A DNA stretch of 64,000 nucleotides from Turritopsis dohrnii. Its lineage: Eukaryota; Cnidaria; Hydrozoa; Anthoathecata; Oceaniidae. Position numbers and translations under genes: made by a program. Of the stretch, positions 12,501-24,612 are shown one piece after another. The stretch lies in NCBI GenBank assembly GCA_027922465.2, contig BQMF02000120.1, positions 1 to 64,000 of the forward strand. The letters run 5' to 3'. The notes under the pieces were generated by a model. That model searched no databases. It was not told where the DNA came from and worked only from the letters and a program-made list of their open reading frames with translations. Position 1 is the stretch's first letter. Every line of letters begins with the position of its first letter.

Positions 12501-12759
12501 CAAATCTCTTTTCCATCATGTCTGTCCATTTTTCGACGTCTTGTTTCGCTTTTCTAATCATAGCCAATCCTTTATCTGTTGTTTGATCGAGAGTGTTCTG
12601 AGCACGCTTCACGGCAGCTATCTCTCTTTCCAACCATACCTTTGCATGAGTTAAGTGGTTGACAACATGTTTGATGCTGTTGACGTCACACGGAGTAGCT
12701 GGTCGGTTTTCTGCGACGGCAAACAAAGAGACAAACCAGATATATTTGAACGTTGACAT
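9502..12759 (-). CDS. Gene A: secreted paralogue of an unrecognised three-gene family, 779 aa, 3 exons
   Basis: Exons on the minus strand are 12759-12099, 11268-10874 and 10785-9502. The joins are in phase (661, 395 and 1284 nt) and use a GTAAGT donor, a GTAAAA donor and CAG acceptors. The ATG at 12757-12759 opens a hydrophobic leader (about residues 1-17, WFVSLFAVA) followed by a Cys. Residues ~25-205 are charged and helical, with one N-Q-T sequon near 91. The hinge RSDGNTGIKQIRTLH ends exon 1. Exon 2 carries the GEFVAVMNGIEFKT-type block and ends with LEGAW. Exon 3 carries the long block (IPGKDNY; RQRYPIMPVNGEGSSVWKKL) and a tail with THTHEIVV, QHQHILTL and C-F-D-Q-H. Compared with B and C, the end of exon 2 lacks about 20 residues, including a conserved R-H-H. 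Function is unknown to me. The leader, sequon and Cys motif suggest a secreted protein. It is divergently paired with gene B. Confidence 0.85.
11680..11911. mobile_element. 232-bp MITE in intron 1 of gene A
   Basis: The terminal inverted repeats begin CACCTTTCCCGTAATTGATT at 11680 and end with the complementary AATCAATTACGGGAAAGGTG at 11911. TA is present on both sides (11678-11679 and 11912-11913). The interior has no coding capacity. A Tc1/mariner-type non-autonomous element is likely. It lies within the 830-bp intron 11269-12098. Confidence 0.85.
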
Positions 12760-14006
12760 CTAAAATAAAAGATAAACTATAGTTGTGAATGTCAAAATAT
12801 TAAGGGTTGACTGGAAGCTACATTTTCTGTTTTACAGAAACTTCTGGCACAAAGTAGTTACTATCGCAATAGATTTTCAGTGGCGTAGCTGAAGCTAAGT
12901 TAAAATTTGTGTAATAGAGTTTAATCATCTAAAATAGAACAGAAACACATGCAAGTAATCTTATCGACATTTGAGATTATAAAGAAAGATCACAACGTTG
13001 AAGTCCTCCACTTTTTGGACTGACCAGAGGTGTAACTGGAGCTCGGTAAACTGACACCGAATACACCTATTTTGTTTGACCTTGTAATGGTCTATCGTAA
13101 ACATCTGTTAGTCTTATATTCTGAAGTAGCTACTCCACCACTGATTACATCAATTTATTTCAAACCATTTGAAAAGTGGCTTATCTGATCGTGACTTTTA
13201 ACAGTGACATTTTATACCGACTTTTAATTAATTTCTTTTTATGTATTTCTTCACAAGATTATAGAAACACTTTTCTTTCATTTATTTTAAAACATTTAAT
13301 CTTTATTCATCGATTTAGTGTGGGAGACTAACAATGAGAGGAATTTGCGTACGTGTGTTTTTGAACTAAAAAATCTATATTTTCACCTTTTATTTTTGCA
13401 AATAACAACCTACCTGTGGTCCTTTTGTGTACGCCTCTTCCATTAGAGCACGGAAATATCAGCTTATCGTTTTTGATAAAATGTCCAGCTTAAGTTTTTT
13501 TCAAACCGCTATACAGACATGTTCAAAACACCCTATGATGTTATTGAAATTATAATCACTACCAACGTAATATTTCTTTACCCATGATTAATCAATTCGC
13601 AACAAGATAACATTTATTACATTTATTTAATAATACTTCTAAGTTTTCTCAATAACGTTTCAATAACTCCCACAAATCATGTGGGCACTGCATACCAATG
13701 AAGCTGCAATGAAATTTATGAGGTATTAACTATGCCTACATAAAAGCTACTGGGAACTAGTGGGGTATTTGTACTATTGTTAGATAGTATTACGTGAAGG
13801 GAATCCCCTTAACGATAAAACGTGACATTTTAAACAGTTTGATCGGAAACAATCGTAACTTTTCAGATGATCAGTCAATATTGGCAAATCTATAATGTGT
13901 TATTACTGCAAATTCTGAACCAGTAAGTGAAAATAGCTCATAAGCGTAACTTCACCTTTTCCAACACTGCATGATTGAATGAATAGTATTTCTTTCCAGA
14001 TAAAAC
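12760..14006. promoter_or_regulatory. Shared divergent upstream region of genes A and B
   Basis: The start codons of A (minus, 12759) and B (plus, 14007) face away from each other across 1.25 kb with no gene between them. Both promoters must lie here, or in upstream non-coding exons that I cannot see. No TATA box or repeated operator-like motif stands out. That this is one bidirectional promoter is inference from the layout only. Confidence 0.4.
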
Positions 14007-16648
14007 ATGAAAGTCATTCTTCTTGTATTTGTCCAAATCATTTTGGTCGAATCTGATAGAGTTGAAGAAGTGCAACAATTCACAAGCGACTTGAAAACCT
14101 ACGTCGATACTTTGCTTAAAGAAGTACGAGGTCACAAAGCAATTGTTTATTCCGAAAATGGAAAAAATTGGAAAGAATTAGTGAAGGTTAGAAACACCAT
14201 TAACGCAGCTAGAAATGCATTTAATAAAGAAATAGGAGTTGTGAGAAACGAAATGGGACCAAAAATCAGCAGAGCTGCGTTCGTGTCAGGAATGGAAGAC
14301 TTGGCACAAGAAAAAGTTTCGTCGAAGATTCAGAAAGATTTCACGCATAGCTTTAATGTTTACGAAGAGTTCATTCAAAAGCAACAAAATTATTATAACA
14401 GTTTGAAGACATCTCTCAACGAAACATGGATGAAAGTACTAGGTATTGAAACATTTTAATATTTACATTAAATTCAAGACGATTTATTTATTAAAAAAAT
14501 TTAACATTGCCTTACTTTGATGTAACTTTTTTCAATGCAGGCATTGATGAATGGATTAAGGATACGAGAAATAAGATGGAAAATGCAACATTAGGTGACG
14601 AGGATGTTGATCGATTGTCAAAAGAGCTGGCTTTGATCAGCCGTCAAGTGCAGCTACAACAATTCAACGAACAGGAGAAAGTTCGATCTGATGGTAACTC
14701 GGGAATCAAACAAATTCGTACTAGAAGAGGTTTGTTTTTTCATAATAATTTTATTGAGACAATGATGATCTAGAGCATCTTGCCACATATTCATTATAAT
14801 TTCAGTCGGTGGGAAAAATTATTATTCTCCTACACACACTGGGTACCTGTTTGCATCCATTCACGATCATTCGAACAACATTCGGACAATTGGTATGGGC
14901 GAGTTTATTGGTGTTTTAAATGGTGTTGAATTTCGTACACGTCACAATGACTATCGATTAAAAATGCCGGCAAATGACAACCGCTATCATAACATACAAG
15001 ACGTTCCACTACCTGATGTTCCTCCAGAAGTTTTAGCTAAGGGTTCTGTTAGTGCACAAATCCTGGAGATGAGAGAATGGTTCAAAGCATTTAAAGAACA
15101 AGATCACTCAGTCAGAGATTATCGGAAGTATTTCAAGCCTGTTTTATGCTACTTAGAAGGCGCATGGCATACCACAGAATCTGACAATCTTGATGAGCCG
15201 TTTGAAAGTGATCGTCACCACATCGAAGCATCTTCTTGGTTTGATCTCCAAGAAAAGGTACCTACCAATAAATTTACTTTAAACTTTTTAATCAGGGCAT
15301 AAAAGAAGAACGAATCAGCTGTGCCAATATTTTTACATTTTAGATTCAGTTTACATCTTATACTGGTGCAAAAAATATTAGAGAAAACTTAGCTCATTTG
15401 CCAACAACCATTATGGATTTTACTGAAAATGGAAAACCAATTTTTGCACAATGGAACTATCGTATATTGTGTCACCCTTTGAAAAAGGATCTACCAACAA
15501 AATATCTACAACTTGTCTTAGACCCAGCTGTTCAAAAGCTCACTAACAGAGATGCAGCTGGTTATGAAATTTCCAGATCCGCCAGATTCGATTTACAGGG
15601 TATTAAACCGAACGGGGCTAGAACATCAGGGGGCATGACCTATACTTATCTTGACTCACTGATGGAAGAAATTCCAGGCAAAGATAACTATGGTGCAGAT
15701 ATCGTAGACACAGGCTTTGATTCTGAGGTTGTATCAGCAAATCCTGACAAAGTTGGCCAAAAACTGAATGCTGGTTATTATCATCGACCTTACAAACTTA
15801 AAAATACGGACGCAATGGGTGTCAGCTTTGCACAAAGAGGTTATTCTGATAACTTCTATTTCGCCCTGACAACGCAAACAAAAATTGCTGGTCCATCGTA
15901 CACAACAAAGGATAAAAAGAAAAAAAGTATTCGTGGTTCTTATGCTATTCCTATGGAAATCATTTATCTAAGTCCCCTACTAAAGTGGAATCCATATAAT
16001 CTGGAATTTAAAACGAACCCATGGGATGTTCAAGGAGATGGAAGGCGTGGTAACCCATTCACTAATACAGGTCCCATAACATATTTTCACACTCCGCACG
16101 AGTTCTTCTCCGACAGCACTGGAGAAGTAGATCCTGCAGATACAGCAAGAGCTGGTGGTGTATACGTTAGGCAAAGGAATGGTGTGCCAGTTGCAGTCCA
16201 TGCATCAGGAACACGTATTATGTTTCCCAAAATCCCTGGAATCGATGGAAACATACGACAGCGCTATCCCATCATGCCAATCTATGGAGAAGGTAGTTCT
16301 GTCTGGAAGAAATTGAACGCTCTGGAAGATTCTATGGATCTTACGGCTGTTGGAAAGGATGAAGACGTCACGTACTACTCAATTGGTAGGGCAACAGAGG
16401 GAGGCATTCATAATCACGTGTTGAGTTTGGACACATCTGAGTTGCTTGAGCTGAAGCAAGGAAAAAGGTATAATATAAAACTCCAGACAGGTCGTGGCAA
16501 TGGGCACATACATATTGTTGAAGTTTCTTGGGACATCGCGAAAAATGTTTTTTATGTTTCATGGTGTGATGGCGAAGCAGCTGATACAAATGGTTATGTA
16601 TGTTTAGATAAGCATATAAACAGTCTAAGCACAAGTAATATTGTGTAA
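14007..16648 (+). CDS. Gene B: secreted paralogue of the same family, 793 aa, 4 exons
   Basis: Exons are 14007-14442, 14541-14729, 14806-15257 and 15344-16648 (436, 189, 452 and 1305 nt), all with GT-AG borders and matching phases. The start gives a signal peptide (MKVILLVFVQIILVES). Residues ~18-190 are helical and charged, with N-E-T near 138. The hinge RSDGNSGIKQIRTRR closes exon 2. Block 1 (exon 3) has KNYYSPTHTG, IHDHSNN, GEFIGVLNGVEFRT and LEGAW. Block 2 (exon 4) has FAQWNYRILCHP, IPGKDNYGAD, FHTPHEFF and RQRYPIMPIYGEGSSVWKKL. The tail has IHNHVLSL and GHIHIVEV about 30 residues apart, then C-x(11)-C-L-D-K-H. The first intron (14443-14540) is absent from A and C. I do not recognise the family. 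A secreted or extracellular role is inferred from the leader. Confidence 0.87.
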
Positions 16649-17719
16649 CTTGAGTTTCCGTATATTTATTTCAAACATTAATTAATTTACTTTAATGGGA
16701 GATTTGCACGAATATCAAAGCACTGTTTTCACTTTTTATCCGTCGCTAAGGGGATTTTATATCAAAATAGACGCTTCTTTTTCACTCAGGAAAGCAGATT
16801 TTGATTAAAGATTATTTTGTAAGCGAACAGCTCACAACACTTATTGCAGCTTCTTTAATACCTATATACCACTCGTTGTATATGTAGCGTATCTTTTCTT
16901 AAAACTAGGGTGTACATTTTTTCATTGTTATGCTTATTTACCAGTGCACTCCACTATTTGGAAAGAGTAAATTAAATTTCATGCCACTTGCTGCATTAAC
17001 AGGACTTTTTAATTCCCTAAGTGTCTATTAACTATCCCGAAATTTCCAATGTGAATGTGCCTTATCGCTCCTTTTTAATCTCAAAAACGTCTTTCGATTG
17101 ATTCTGATGGTGCCTGCTTTTATAGTGTTCTCCTAATAAACTGAATTAAAATTTATTTTAACATTCAACTTTAGCACTTTCCTAACATGTGATAAGCTGA
17201 GAGGTATGAATAATTAACGAAGGCCAAATTAGAGTAACCATCGCAAACGTGGCATGTTTTTCAAGCCCTATAATAGACATTGGTAATTAGTTTAAATTTT
17301 ACAATTTCCGTAACAAAAAAACAAAGATGTCTGGTAATGGTGCCTGACCCAAATATTAATGCAAACAAAACAAAAAAACAAAACCGTTTTTTTTGCCAGC
17401 TCTTGCTTTGCCTAGTCTAGCACTAGTAAAAAGACATCGTGCTTTCTCGAGATCTTCTTTAGATCAAGTGAGATCTGCTTTGTCTCTCATGTAATCACCC
17501 ATAAAAATTCTTAACAGTTTTTATTGATGGCCAGATCATCATTTTGTTCTTCCTTATTGGTATGGTCCCCTGTTTTATGAATAAATGGCAAAATAGCAAA
17601 ACAATTACATATTGAATGTTTTGATAAGCTTTTGAAAAATCCTAGCCTTTGTACGTACATTATAATTTATATGTTTCATTATGGGGATTTTGCAGACATT
17701 AAAACGTAGACTAAACTGC
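16649..17719. other. Intergenic, no gene seen
   Basis: AT-rich sequence with no open frame worth reporting. It contains the unassigned 3' end of gene B. The nearest later feature is a LINE remnant from about 17720. Confidence 0.5.
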
Positions 17720-18552
17720 CATCTCGGCCGTAGGAGTGGTGGTAGCAGTAGCAGACCGAGGGTGCTACTGCAATAAAGATAAACTACACTGTTGACACTG
17801 ATAATCTATTTATTAGAATAGAAAACTGTGAAATTCTATCCACGAAATCTGTAAAGTTACTTGGTATCTCTATTGATAACAAATTCACTTTCAATGACCA
17901 AATTACTGCAATAAAGAAAACTCATTACATAAGATCAAGCAAAACTGTTTAATAGCTTTATAACATTGACATTGCAATAACATTACAATTTAACTATGCC
18001 CCTGTAATATGGATGTTCACATACTCTAAAATTTTAACAATACATTAACGATCTCCTAGGGCCTTACTCCTAGATCATGAAGTAGCTACACTGAGCTACT
18101 CCCTATAGCAGACGTTTCCAGCATCTTCAAATTTCATTTACGATCTCTAGTCACCGACATTTTTAAAGCTAAAGCCAACATTGGCCCTGCCATCATGCAT
18201 GATTTCTGTATTCCTAAATAAATTAAGTATGATCTTCACACTAATGATCTTTTGTCACTGCCTGCTACGAGAACAACAAAATTTGGTACGCCCTCCTTTG
18301 TACTTTTTGGAAGTCTACTTTGGAATTATCTGCCAGATTGAGTAAAAGATTCTGAGAACAATGAAAGTTCATTTAAATCGGCAATCAGAAAACTGAAGCA
18401 TAGTAAGCGGTGCAGTTGAAATATATGCCAAAACTGAATATTACCATTTTTCAGAATTATGTTGCCAATTTGTTATTTTGTTGATGTAAATCAGTTTGTT
18501 TGATTTTTTTTAACTGCAGCAAACCAACGTTAAATAAATGATTTCAATTCAA
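17720..18552 (+). mobile_element. 3'-terminal remnant of a CR1/L2-like LINE (reverse-transcriptase tail)
   Basis: Broken plus-strand frames spell a degenerate LINE reverse-transcriptase C-terminus. Near 17850 there is SVKLLGISIDNKFTFN, the thumb-region VKLLG-x-x-ID block. Near 18260-18420 there is RTTKFGTPSFVLFGSLLWN-LPD followed by FKSAIRKLK and a Cys-rich end. Stops and frame changes are frequent. The 3' end (ACCAACGTTAAATAAATGAT) is the same as that of the LINE copy at 28783-30560, so the two belong to one family. This copy is 5'-truncated, as is usual for LINEs. Confidence 0.8.
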
Positions 18553-18924
18553 TATATGAACTACATTAAAAAACTGTAAAGCGGTCCTTTATAATCTTAT
18601 CTCATTACCCTCGCCATGCCAGTGTTTTATTTCAACTCTGAAGCCGTTTCAATAACTTAGGACAGCGTGATGCGGTCGCATAACCGCTCCATCGAATTAT
18701 ACTCCTCATTAAATTCGGTGAAAATTTGACTACAAAGTGGATAATAAAAAGTGCGACTTAATGAATTAAATTCAGCAGACTTTGTGCAATAAAACGGACA
18801 TCTTAGATATAAACTTTATGCAGTTGCATGACAGTCGAATTTAAAAACAACTTGTTAGTGATAATCAACCGAAAAAAAATTTTATATTTGTACTAGATGA
18901 ATTTCACATTGCATCGATTACCTA

Positions 18925-19102
18925 CCTTATCGGGGATAATTTCGTCGTGGAAAATTTACGTCGGGGAAAATTTCGTCATTTTGCAAAATTTTACTAATAC
19001 TTTCTTATAAATTTCACTTTTCCAACATTTTCGTCGGGGAAAATCTTCGTCACGAAGCAAAGATTTCGTCACTTTTCCCCGACGAAATTATCCCTGATAA
19101 GG
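18925..19102. mobile_element. 178-bp palindromic MITE
   Basis: The ends CCTTATCGGGGATAATTTCG (18925) and CGAAATTATCCCTGATAAGG (to 19102) are inverted repeats flanked by TA (18923-18924 and 19103-19104). The interior repeats the word TTCGTCGGGGAAAATNTTCG. No coding capacity. TA target sites suggest a Tc1/mariner-type parent. Confidence 0.85.
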
Positions 19103-19104
19103 TA

Positions 19105-20132
19105 CGCCTCTTTCACTCGTAGGATTTGCGATTAGATATTTTACATTTAGATACATTCGATTGTTTATTTCGTGATTTTAGAGTTTCCAAAGGTTATTAG
19201 GTTAAGAAACAACATCTATACAGCCAGACGCATACTGAACCAGAAGAATTCCTTAAGGTTTGTACACTTAACGTGTTCTGTCAAAAATTGGAGAAGCGAA
19301 AAGCAGTGGTTCTTTTTTTACAATCATGCGAATCTAGCGAAAGTATATCAAACAAGAGCCAGATGGCGCGAAACGGTAGCAGAAAATTTACTTGTCACAC
19401 AACGCTTTCGAAGTTTTTCTTAAAGTTCTATGAAAGTCTTTAAAGTTGTTTTCTGAGATATCTCACTGATGGAAAATAGGCATAAACGAGAAATTTGATT
19501 AAAATGAATATTAGTGTAAATAAGGTCTAATCAATTTATCAATTTATCAATAAGAACAAAGCATACGTGAGCTGTGTAGCGTTATGTTTTCTATAAGAAA
19601 TTTTAAGTTACAAAATATCAGGTTATGTGCTTTTAAAATAAAGGAAGTGTACTTTTGATATGTAAAAGCCTCCAAAATTCGAAGGCTGTGTTCCTTCATT
19701 AGAACTTACATTGCGTTGTTAGTAGAGTATCGCAGACTGTAAATCGCAGCCTAATTGCCATTTCGGCCGGAGTACTAGTAGTAGTAGTAGTCCACGGGTT
19801 TTTTTAATACGGTATTCGCTAATAAACAACACTTAATCGTTGCATATATGGAGCATCATTAAAATACAGAGAAATAAAATCCGTCCTTGATAAAACTGCA
19901 AAATACATTTTTCCCAAATTCATAATAAGTCTATTTTCAATACTATGTCCATGCAGACCTCCTTTAGATGCAAAACATTGTTGATAATTACTCAATGAAT
20001 AAAATGTGCACAAGTGAAAATCGTAGTTATGTCCAGTAACTACCACCATAGTTCGTAAAGACAGCTAAACCTGAACGGGATATGCGCAAAACTTTGGGAA
20101 AGGTCCATTGAAATAATGCAGTAGTATTAAGT
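19105..20132. other. Intergenic between MITE and gene C, with a short (AGT)n run
   Basis: Open frames at 19172-19423 (+) and 19819-20049 (-) have no recognisable motif and are probably chance. A short AGT microsatellite lies near 19773-19790. The preceding words CTGCCATCTCGGCCG or close variants occur both near 17715 and near 19757, which points to another shared repeat piece. Confidence 0.45.
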
Positions 20133-22771
20133 TTATATAACAGTCAACGTGTTTTCATGGTAATCACGGCAAAGTTGGTTTGGATGATTAACAGGATCAG
20201 GAAGCGTACCAACACATTCTTTGACGTACAGCTGGCCGTTCAGCATCGAAATGGTGATATCATGAACATGGCTAATGGCTTCATCAGAGATCATCTTTAA
20301 TTCCTGAATTTTACCTTCCAACAGCCCTTCATAATTTTTCGTTGAGATAGCAACGTTGTGACGATGTGGAGTCCCAGTTGAATGAGACAAACCCATTTGG
20401 AAGTACTTCAACTGATCATCCGAGTTTGTTATATCGTCCATAGCATCTTCCATAGCGTTTAATTTCTTCCAAACTGCGCTTCCTTCACCGAAAACAGGCA
20501 TGATGGGGTATCTTTGACGTATTCTACCATCAATACCATCAATCTTTGGGAAGAATATTCGTGTTCCAGACGCCCGGACAGATCTATCACCAGCTGCTGT
20601 CTTCACACGTACTGCACCAGCTTTCACGGTATCAGCTGGATCCTGATCTTCTTCTTCACCACTGAAAAACGAATGAGGAGTGAGGAAATATTTATTATCA
20701 GCATAACCGTTGTAAGGGTCCATTTCTGTGCCAGTACCGGTCGAATCCTTTCGCGCTACTTTTGGAACATTGTAAGGATTCCACGAATGTAATGGCGTCA
20801 ACCATATGATTTCAACTGGCACAGCATATGACACTTTGTGACTTATCGTCTTGCTTTGCTCTTCATCTTTGTATGAAACAGCTGCGACTTTGTCTTGTGT
20901 GTTATAAGCAACCCAAAAACGATCAGAAAAGCCTACTTGATCAGGGAAGATTTCAGATTGATGTTTGCGATCAAAGGCTCGGTGGTAATAGGCGGCATTG
21001 ATCTTTGTCGTAGTATTAGGATAGTATAATTCGTCTTCAAGTTCAATATTGGCACCATAGTTGTTCTTTCCTGGGACTTGCTCCATTATCTTATCAAGAA
21101 ATGTGTAGAACATGCGATGATCTTGTCTCTCTCCATTTACATCGATACCTTCAATGTCAAATTTAGCTGCTCTTGACGTTTTGTATTTCTCTTCATTCAT
21201 TCTATTTCTTCTTAAAACTGTTTGATCGACAACCAGCTTTAACTGCTTTAATTCTAGGTTAGTTTTATCTGTATCAATAGGATGGCACAGAATACGATAA
21301 TTCCATTGAGCTAACACCGGCTGCCTGTCGTCAGTGAATCGGATAATCTTGGTTGGTAGATGAGCCAGGTTTTCCAATAAACTTTTCGATCCAGCATAAG
21401 ACGTAAAACGTACCTGTAAAGAAAATAATGTTAGACGTCCATTAAAAAAGATAAACGACACATAAATTCAAATTTAATAAGTGCCCAGGCGGTAAATAGA
21501 GGAATATGGTACTTACACAAAGAGTGAAAGAAGAAAATCGATACTTACTTTTTCTTGTAAGTCTAACCATGATTTGGCATCAATGTGATGTCTATCACTT
21601 TCAAAGGGTTCTTCAATAGAACCTGACGCACTGCTTGTCCAAGCACCTTCCAAATAGACAAGTAATGGTTTGAAGTATGGCCTGTAATCTCGATGAGTTG
21701 GATCTTGCATTTGAAACGCTTTGAAGTATTCTCTCATCTCAGCGGCTTGATCATCAACGCTTGTCAGATCCGTGACGCTTTTTGGAATGGGAGGAAATTC
21801 GACGTCTTGTGTTTTATGATATCCTTCATCAGTTGCTGGCATTTTTAATCGATAGTCATTATGACGTGTACGAAATTCAACACCATTTAAAACACCAATA
21901 AACTCGCCCATACCAACAGTTCGAATGTTGTTTGAATGATCGTGAATGGCGCTGAACGAACCTCCTGTGTGTGTATTTGAGTGGTAGTTCTTAGCTCCAA
22001 CTAGAACAAAAAACAAAGTGTATGAATTAATTGAAGAAATGCATGAAATCAAAATTCCACAATTTGTGATGATGTCATACCTCTTCGAGTTCGAATCTGT
22101 TTTATTCCAGAATTTCCATCAGATCTCTGTTTCTCATCTTCATGAAAAGCATCCATTTGTGCTTGTCTTGTAATTCTATACATATTCTCTTGAAGGATTT
22201 CGATTGTTTTTTGCTTTAAGTCTCGTTCCTCTGGTGACACTGAACCGTTTAGAATATCGTGGATTGTTTTCTGTATAGCCTCCATCTTGCCTTCATAGTT
22301 TTCAATGTTTTTTGTAACAGCATTGGAAACTTGATCAAATGATGAATTGTAATGCTTGGATAAGCCAGTATATATATTCTTCATATGGTCCATTTTCTTT
22401 AGCAGATAACCAACATAGGTTTGGTAAACCTTATCTGTATGTTCAATAGAGTAAGGTTCGATAATTGTATTTTCAGCGCTAAGCATCATGTTATTAAATC
22501 TTTCTTTGGTGTCAGCAATATAGTCGTTATGCATACTCTTCAATGTTTCAGCGGCAGTGTCTCCTTCACTCAAAGCATCTGGAAGCTTCTGATAAGACGT
22601 TTTGTTATACTGGGAGACCAGGGCTTTGTATTGGTCATGGAGTCCTTCGATCTCCGTTTTCAACTGCTCGGCCTTAGTGCTATATTGTTCCAACTGTGCA
22701 TCGTACTTATTTGCTTTTGCACTAACAACGATGATGAAGGCAAATTGCAGTAGATTGCCAAACAACAGCAT
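20133..22771 (-). CDS. Gene C: secreted paralogue of the same family, 807 aa, 3 exons
   Basis: Exons on the minus strand are 22771-22081, 22000-21549 and 21413-20133 (691, 452 and 1281 nt). The joins are in phase with GT-AG borders. Exon 2 has exactly the length of gene B exon 3. The leader is MLLFGNLLQFAFIIVVSAKA. Residues ~22-215 are strongly helical with heptad-like spacing, and sequons lie at N-K-T (~56), N-S-S and N-G-S. The hinge is RSDGNSGIKQIRTRR. Block 1 has KNYHSNTHTGG, IHDHSNN, GEFIGVLNGVEFRT and LEGAW. Block 2 has AQWNYRILCHP, VPGKNNYGAN, FLTPHSFF and RQRYPIMPVFGEGSAVWKKL. The tail has PHRHNVAI, SHVHDITI and C-x(14)-C-R-D-Y-H. It is tail-to-tail with B. Identity in the globular blocks is high, while the N-terminal helical part is very different between paralogues. 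Function is not recognised. Confidence 0.87.
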
Positions 22772-24612
22772 CTGAAATTAAAGTTTGTAATTACTAAGTT
22801 AGTTGATATACAGTAAGGAAGTAATTGAGAAGCTGTCTAATGGTGGAGTTTGTAACAAGCCGTGTTCTTTGGTCTTCATACAGACACACATAAGATGTTT
22901 TAATTTGAACAAATCACGGCAAAAGATAATACATATGAAAGTTAATCACACGCATAACGATTAATTTCGGTTTTGCACACTATTTAGCAGTCGTTAATCG
23001 CACTGTGCGTTCTTTCTGAAATTGAACAGTGAACACAAAGCTTGATCCCGACACTGATCATGCGAATTTTTTATGATTCGAACGTTTAGAAGTAATTTGA
23101 TTGGTTAATTAAAAAACTGCACATTCTTACATCTCACAATGCAAAACATGCAAACTAAATCAAAACACAAATGCTGAAAAATGTCGTCATGAATTTTGGA
23201 AGATGTGAAAAAAGTGAGGTGGCCTCATGAAATTTTGCCGTCCAGAAAGAACTTCTACAAACTAATCGTTAATTGCACTCATGCTATTACGTGTATGCAC
23301 AGAAGAAAAGAACATAAAGATATATCCATGTACTTCTTACCTCTTTCAAAGCAATAACATTTACGATGACTCTTGTTGAAAGATGAAAGTGATTATAAAA
23401 TGTATGCTCACAAGGAATCCATTAAGTACGTCTTTTCGGGGGAATGACCTTATGAAATAGGAATCTGAGTACTAAGTTGGTTCTACAGGAGTTTTTAAAA
23501 TGTTTTTGTATATTTTTTGTATGTGTAATAAAAGGAAAATAAAAATCTCTCCTACTGTTGCCATCATTTTTAACAGTATTTAATCTTTTCATTGATCTTA
23601 TTACTATGTGTGGGTTCCTATAAGATTTGAATATAAAACTTATTTGTATCATTTTCGCAAAAGGTTGTAAAGAGCGTTGGATGTATAATATCTTAATACC
23701 TCCCGATATTAAACTTTGTATATTACATATTTTATACATTTTAACAATAAAGGTATATAAGGTATGTATATTGACGTCAAGTGTGGGAAGAAGAAGAGGA
23801 GGAGGACGCTCTAAATACAATCATAAGGCAATCACGTAGGACGATAAGACCACAATTCTAAAGTACTAACCTATGTGCATTACGCAGTACCACTCAAGTG
23901 TGCTTCGTAGTTCAAAAACTAAATGATTTCACGGAAAATTCGTGTTAACACACAAATATAAGTTATACCATCTTAATTAAAACTGACCTGGCAATAGAGT
24001 CGTAATAGAATCAACTGAAGGACCGGAGGATGAAAGAAAACTGTGATGAGTCACTTAAGTTGCTTCAATATTTCCTGGCCGATGTTTTTGCCGGGAAACT
24101 AAATCATTGCCATCAGTTATTTTTAATCTCAATGAAAAGTAAGGATGTCAGGACAATCATCCAGTGTGGGCAATTTTCCAAGGGAAATTGATTATCTTAG
24201 AACCACAAATAGGTTATCAAAGTTGTTTTTGCAAAATAAACTAACGTCTTTCCTCCTAGATGATTGGAATCGTCTTCGACATCAGACTAGTAAATATCCT
24301 TCTTCTTATATTCACAAAGAAAAAAGGAAAAACTCAAAAAACATTTGTTTTTCTTCCAAAAATTCTTGTAATAATTAATCTATTATCTAAGGAAAACTAG
24401 ACTAGGTCACTAGCCTTTCCTTCCCGTGCTAATAAAAAATATCATAAATCCCGATATCCCGATTATTACATATCGGAATTAAGAGTGAATGGATCTAAAT
24501 ATTTCTTTGATACAGGATGCGTTTCACAATTCTTTGAATTTAGAATCATACGAAATGGTTTGTTACGGTTCTTTACATTCCACAAATCGTGGAAAATGAA
24601 GAATTTCGAATA
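22772..24612. other. Upstream of gene C; no recognised gene
   Basis: Frames at 23422-23820 (-), 23627-23839 (+) and 24145-24378 (+) carry no motif I can name. The region must include the promoter of gene C (minus strand, upstream of 22771). Nothing else can be supported. Confidence 0.45.

Noticed and set aside
16368..16634. Minus-strand frame over gene B exon 4 (also 15980-16201)
   Set aside because: Antisense shadows. The plus-strand frame is conserved in A and C.
20514..20792. Plus-strand frames over gene C (also 22421-22753)
   Set aside because: Antisense shadows of exons 3 and 1 of gene C.
23422..23820. 132-codon minus frame
   Set aside because: Overlapped by a plus frame, biased composition and no motif. 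A chance frame cannot be excluded.
24470..24600. Text resembling an aspartic-protease D-T-G site (YFFDTGC)
   Set aside because: Only a three-residue motif in a short frame. No further protease or retroviral blocks nearby.
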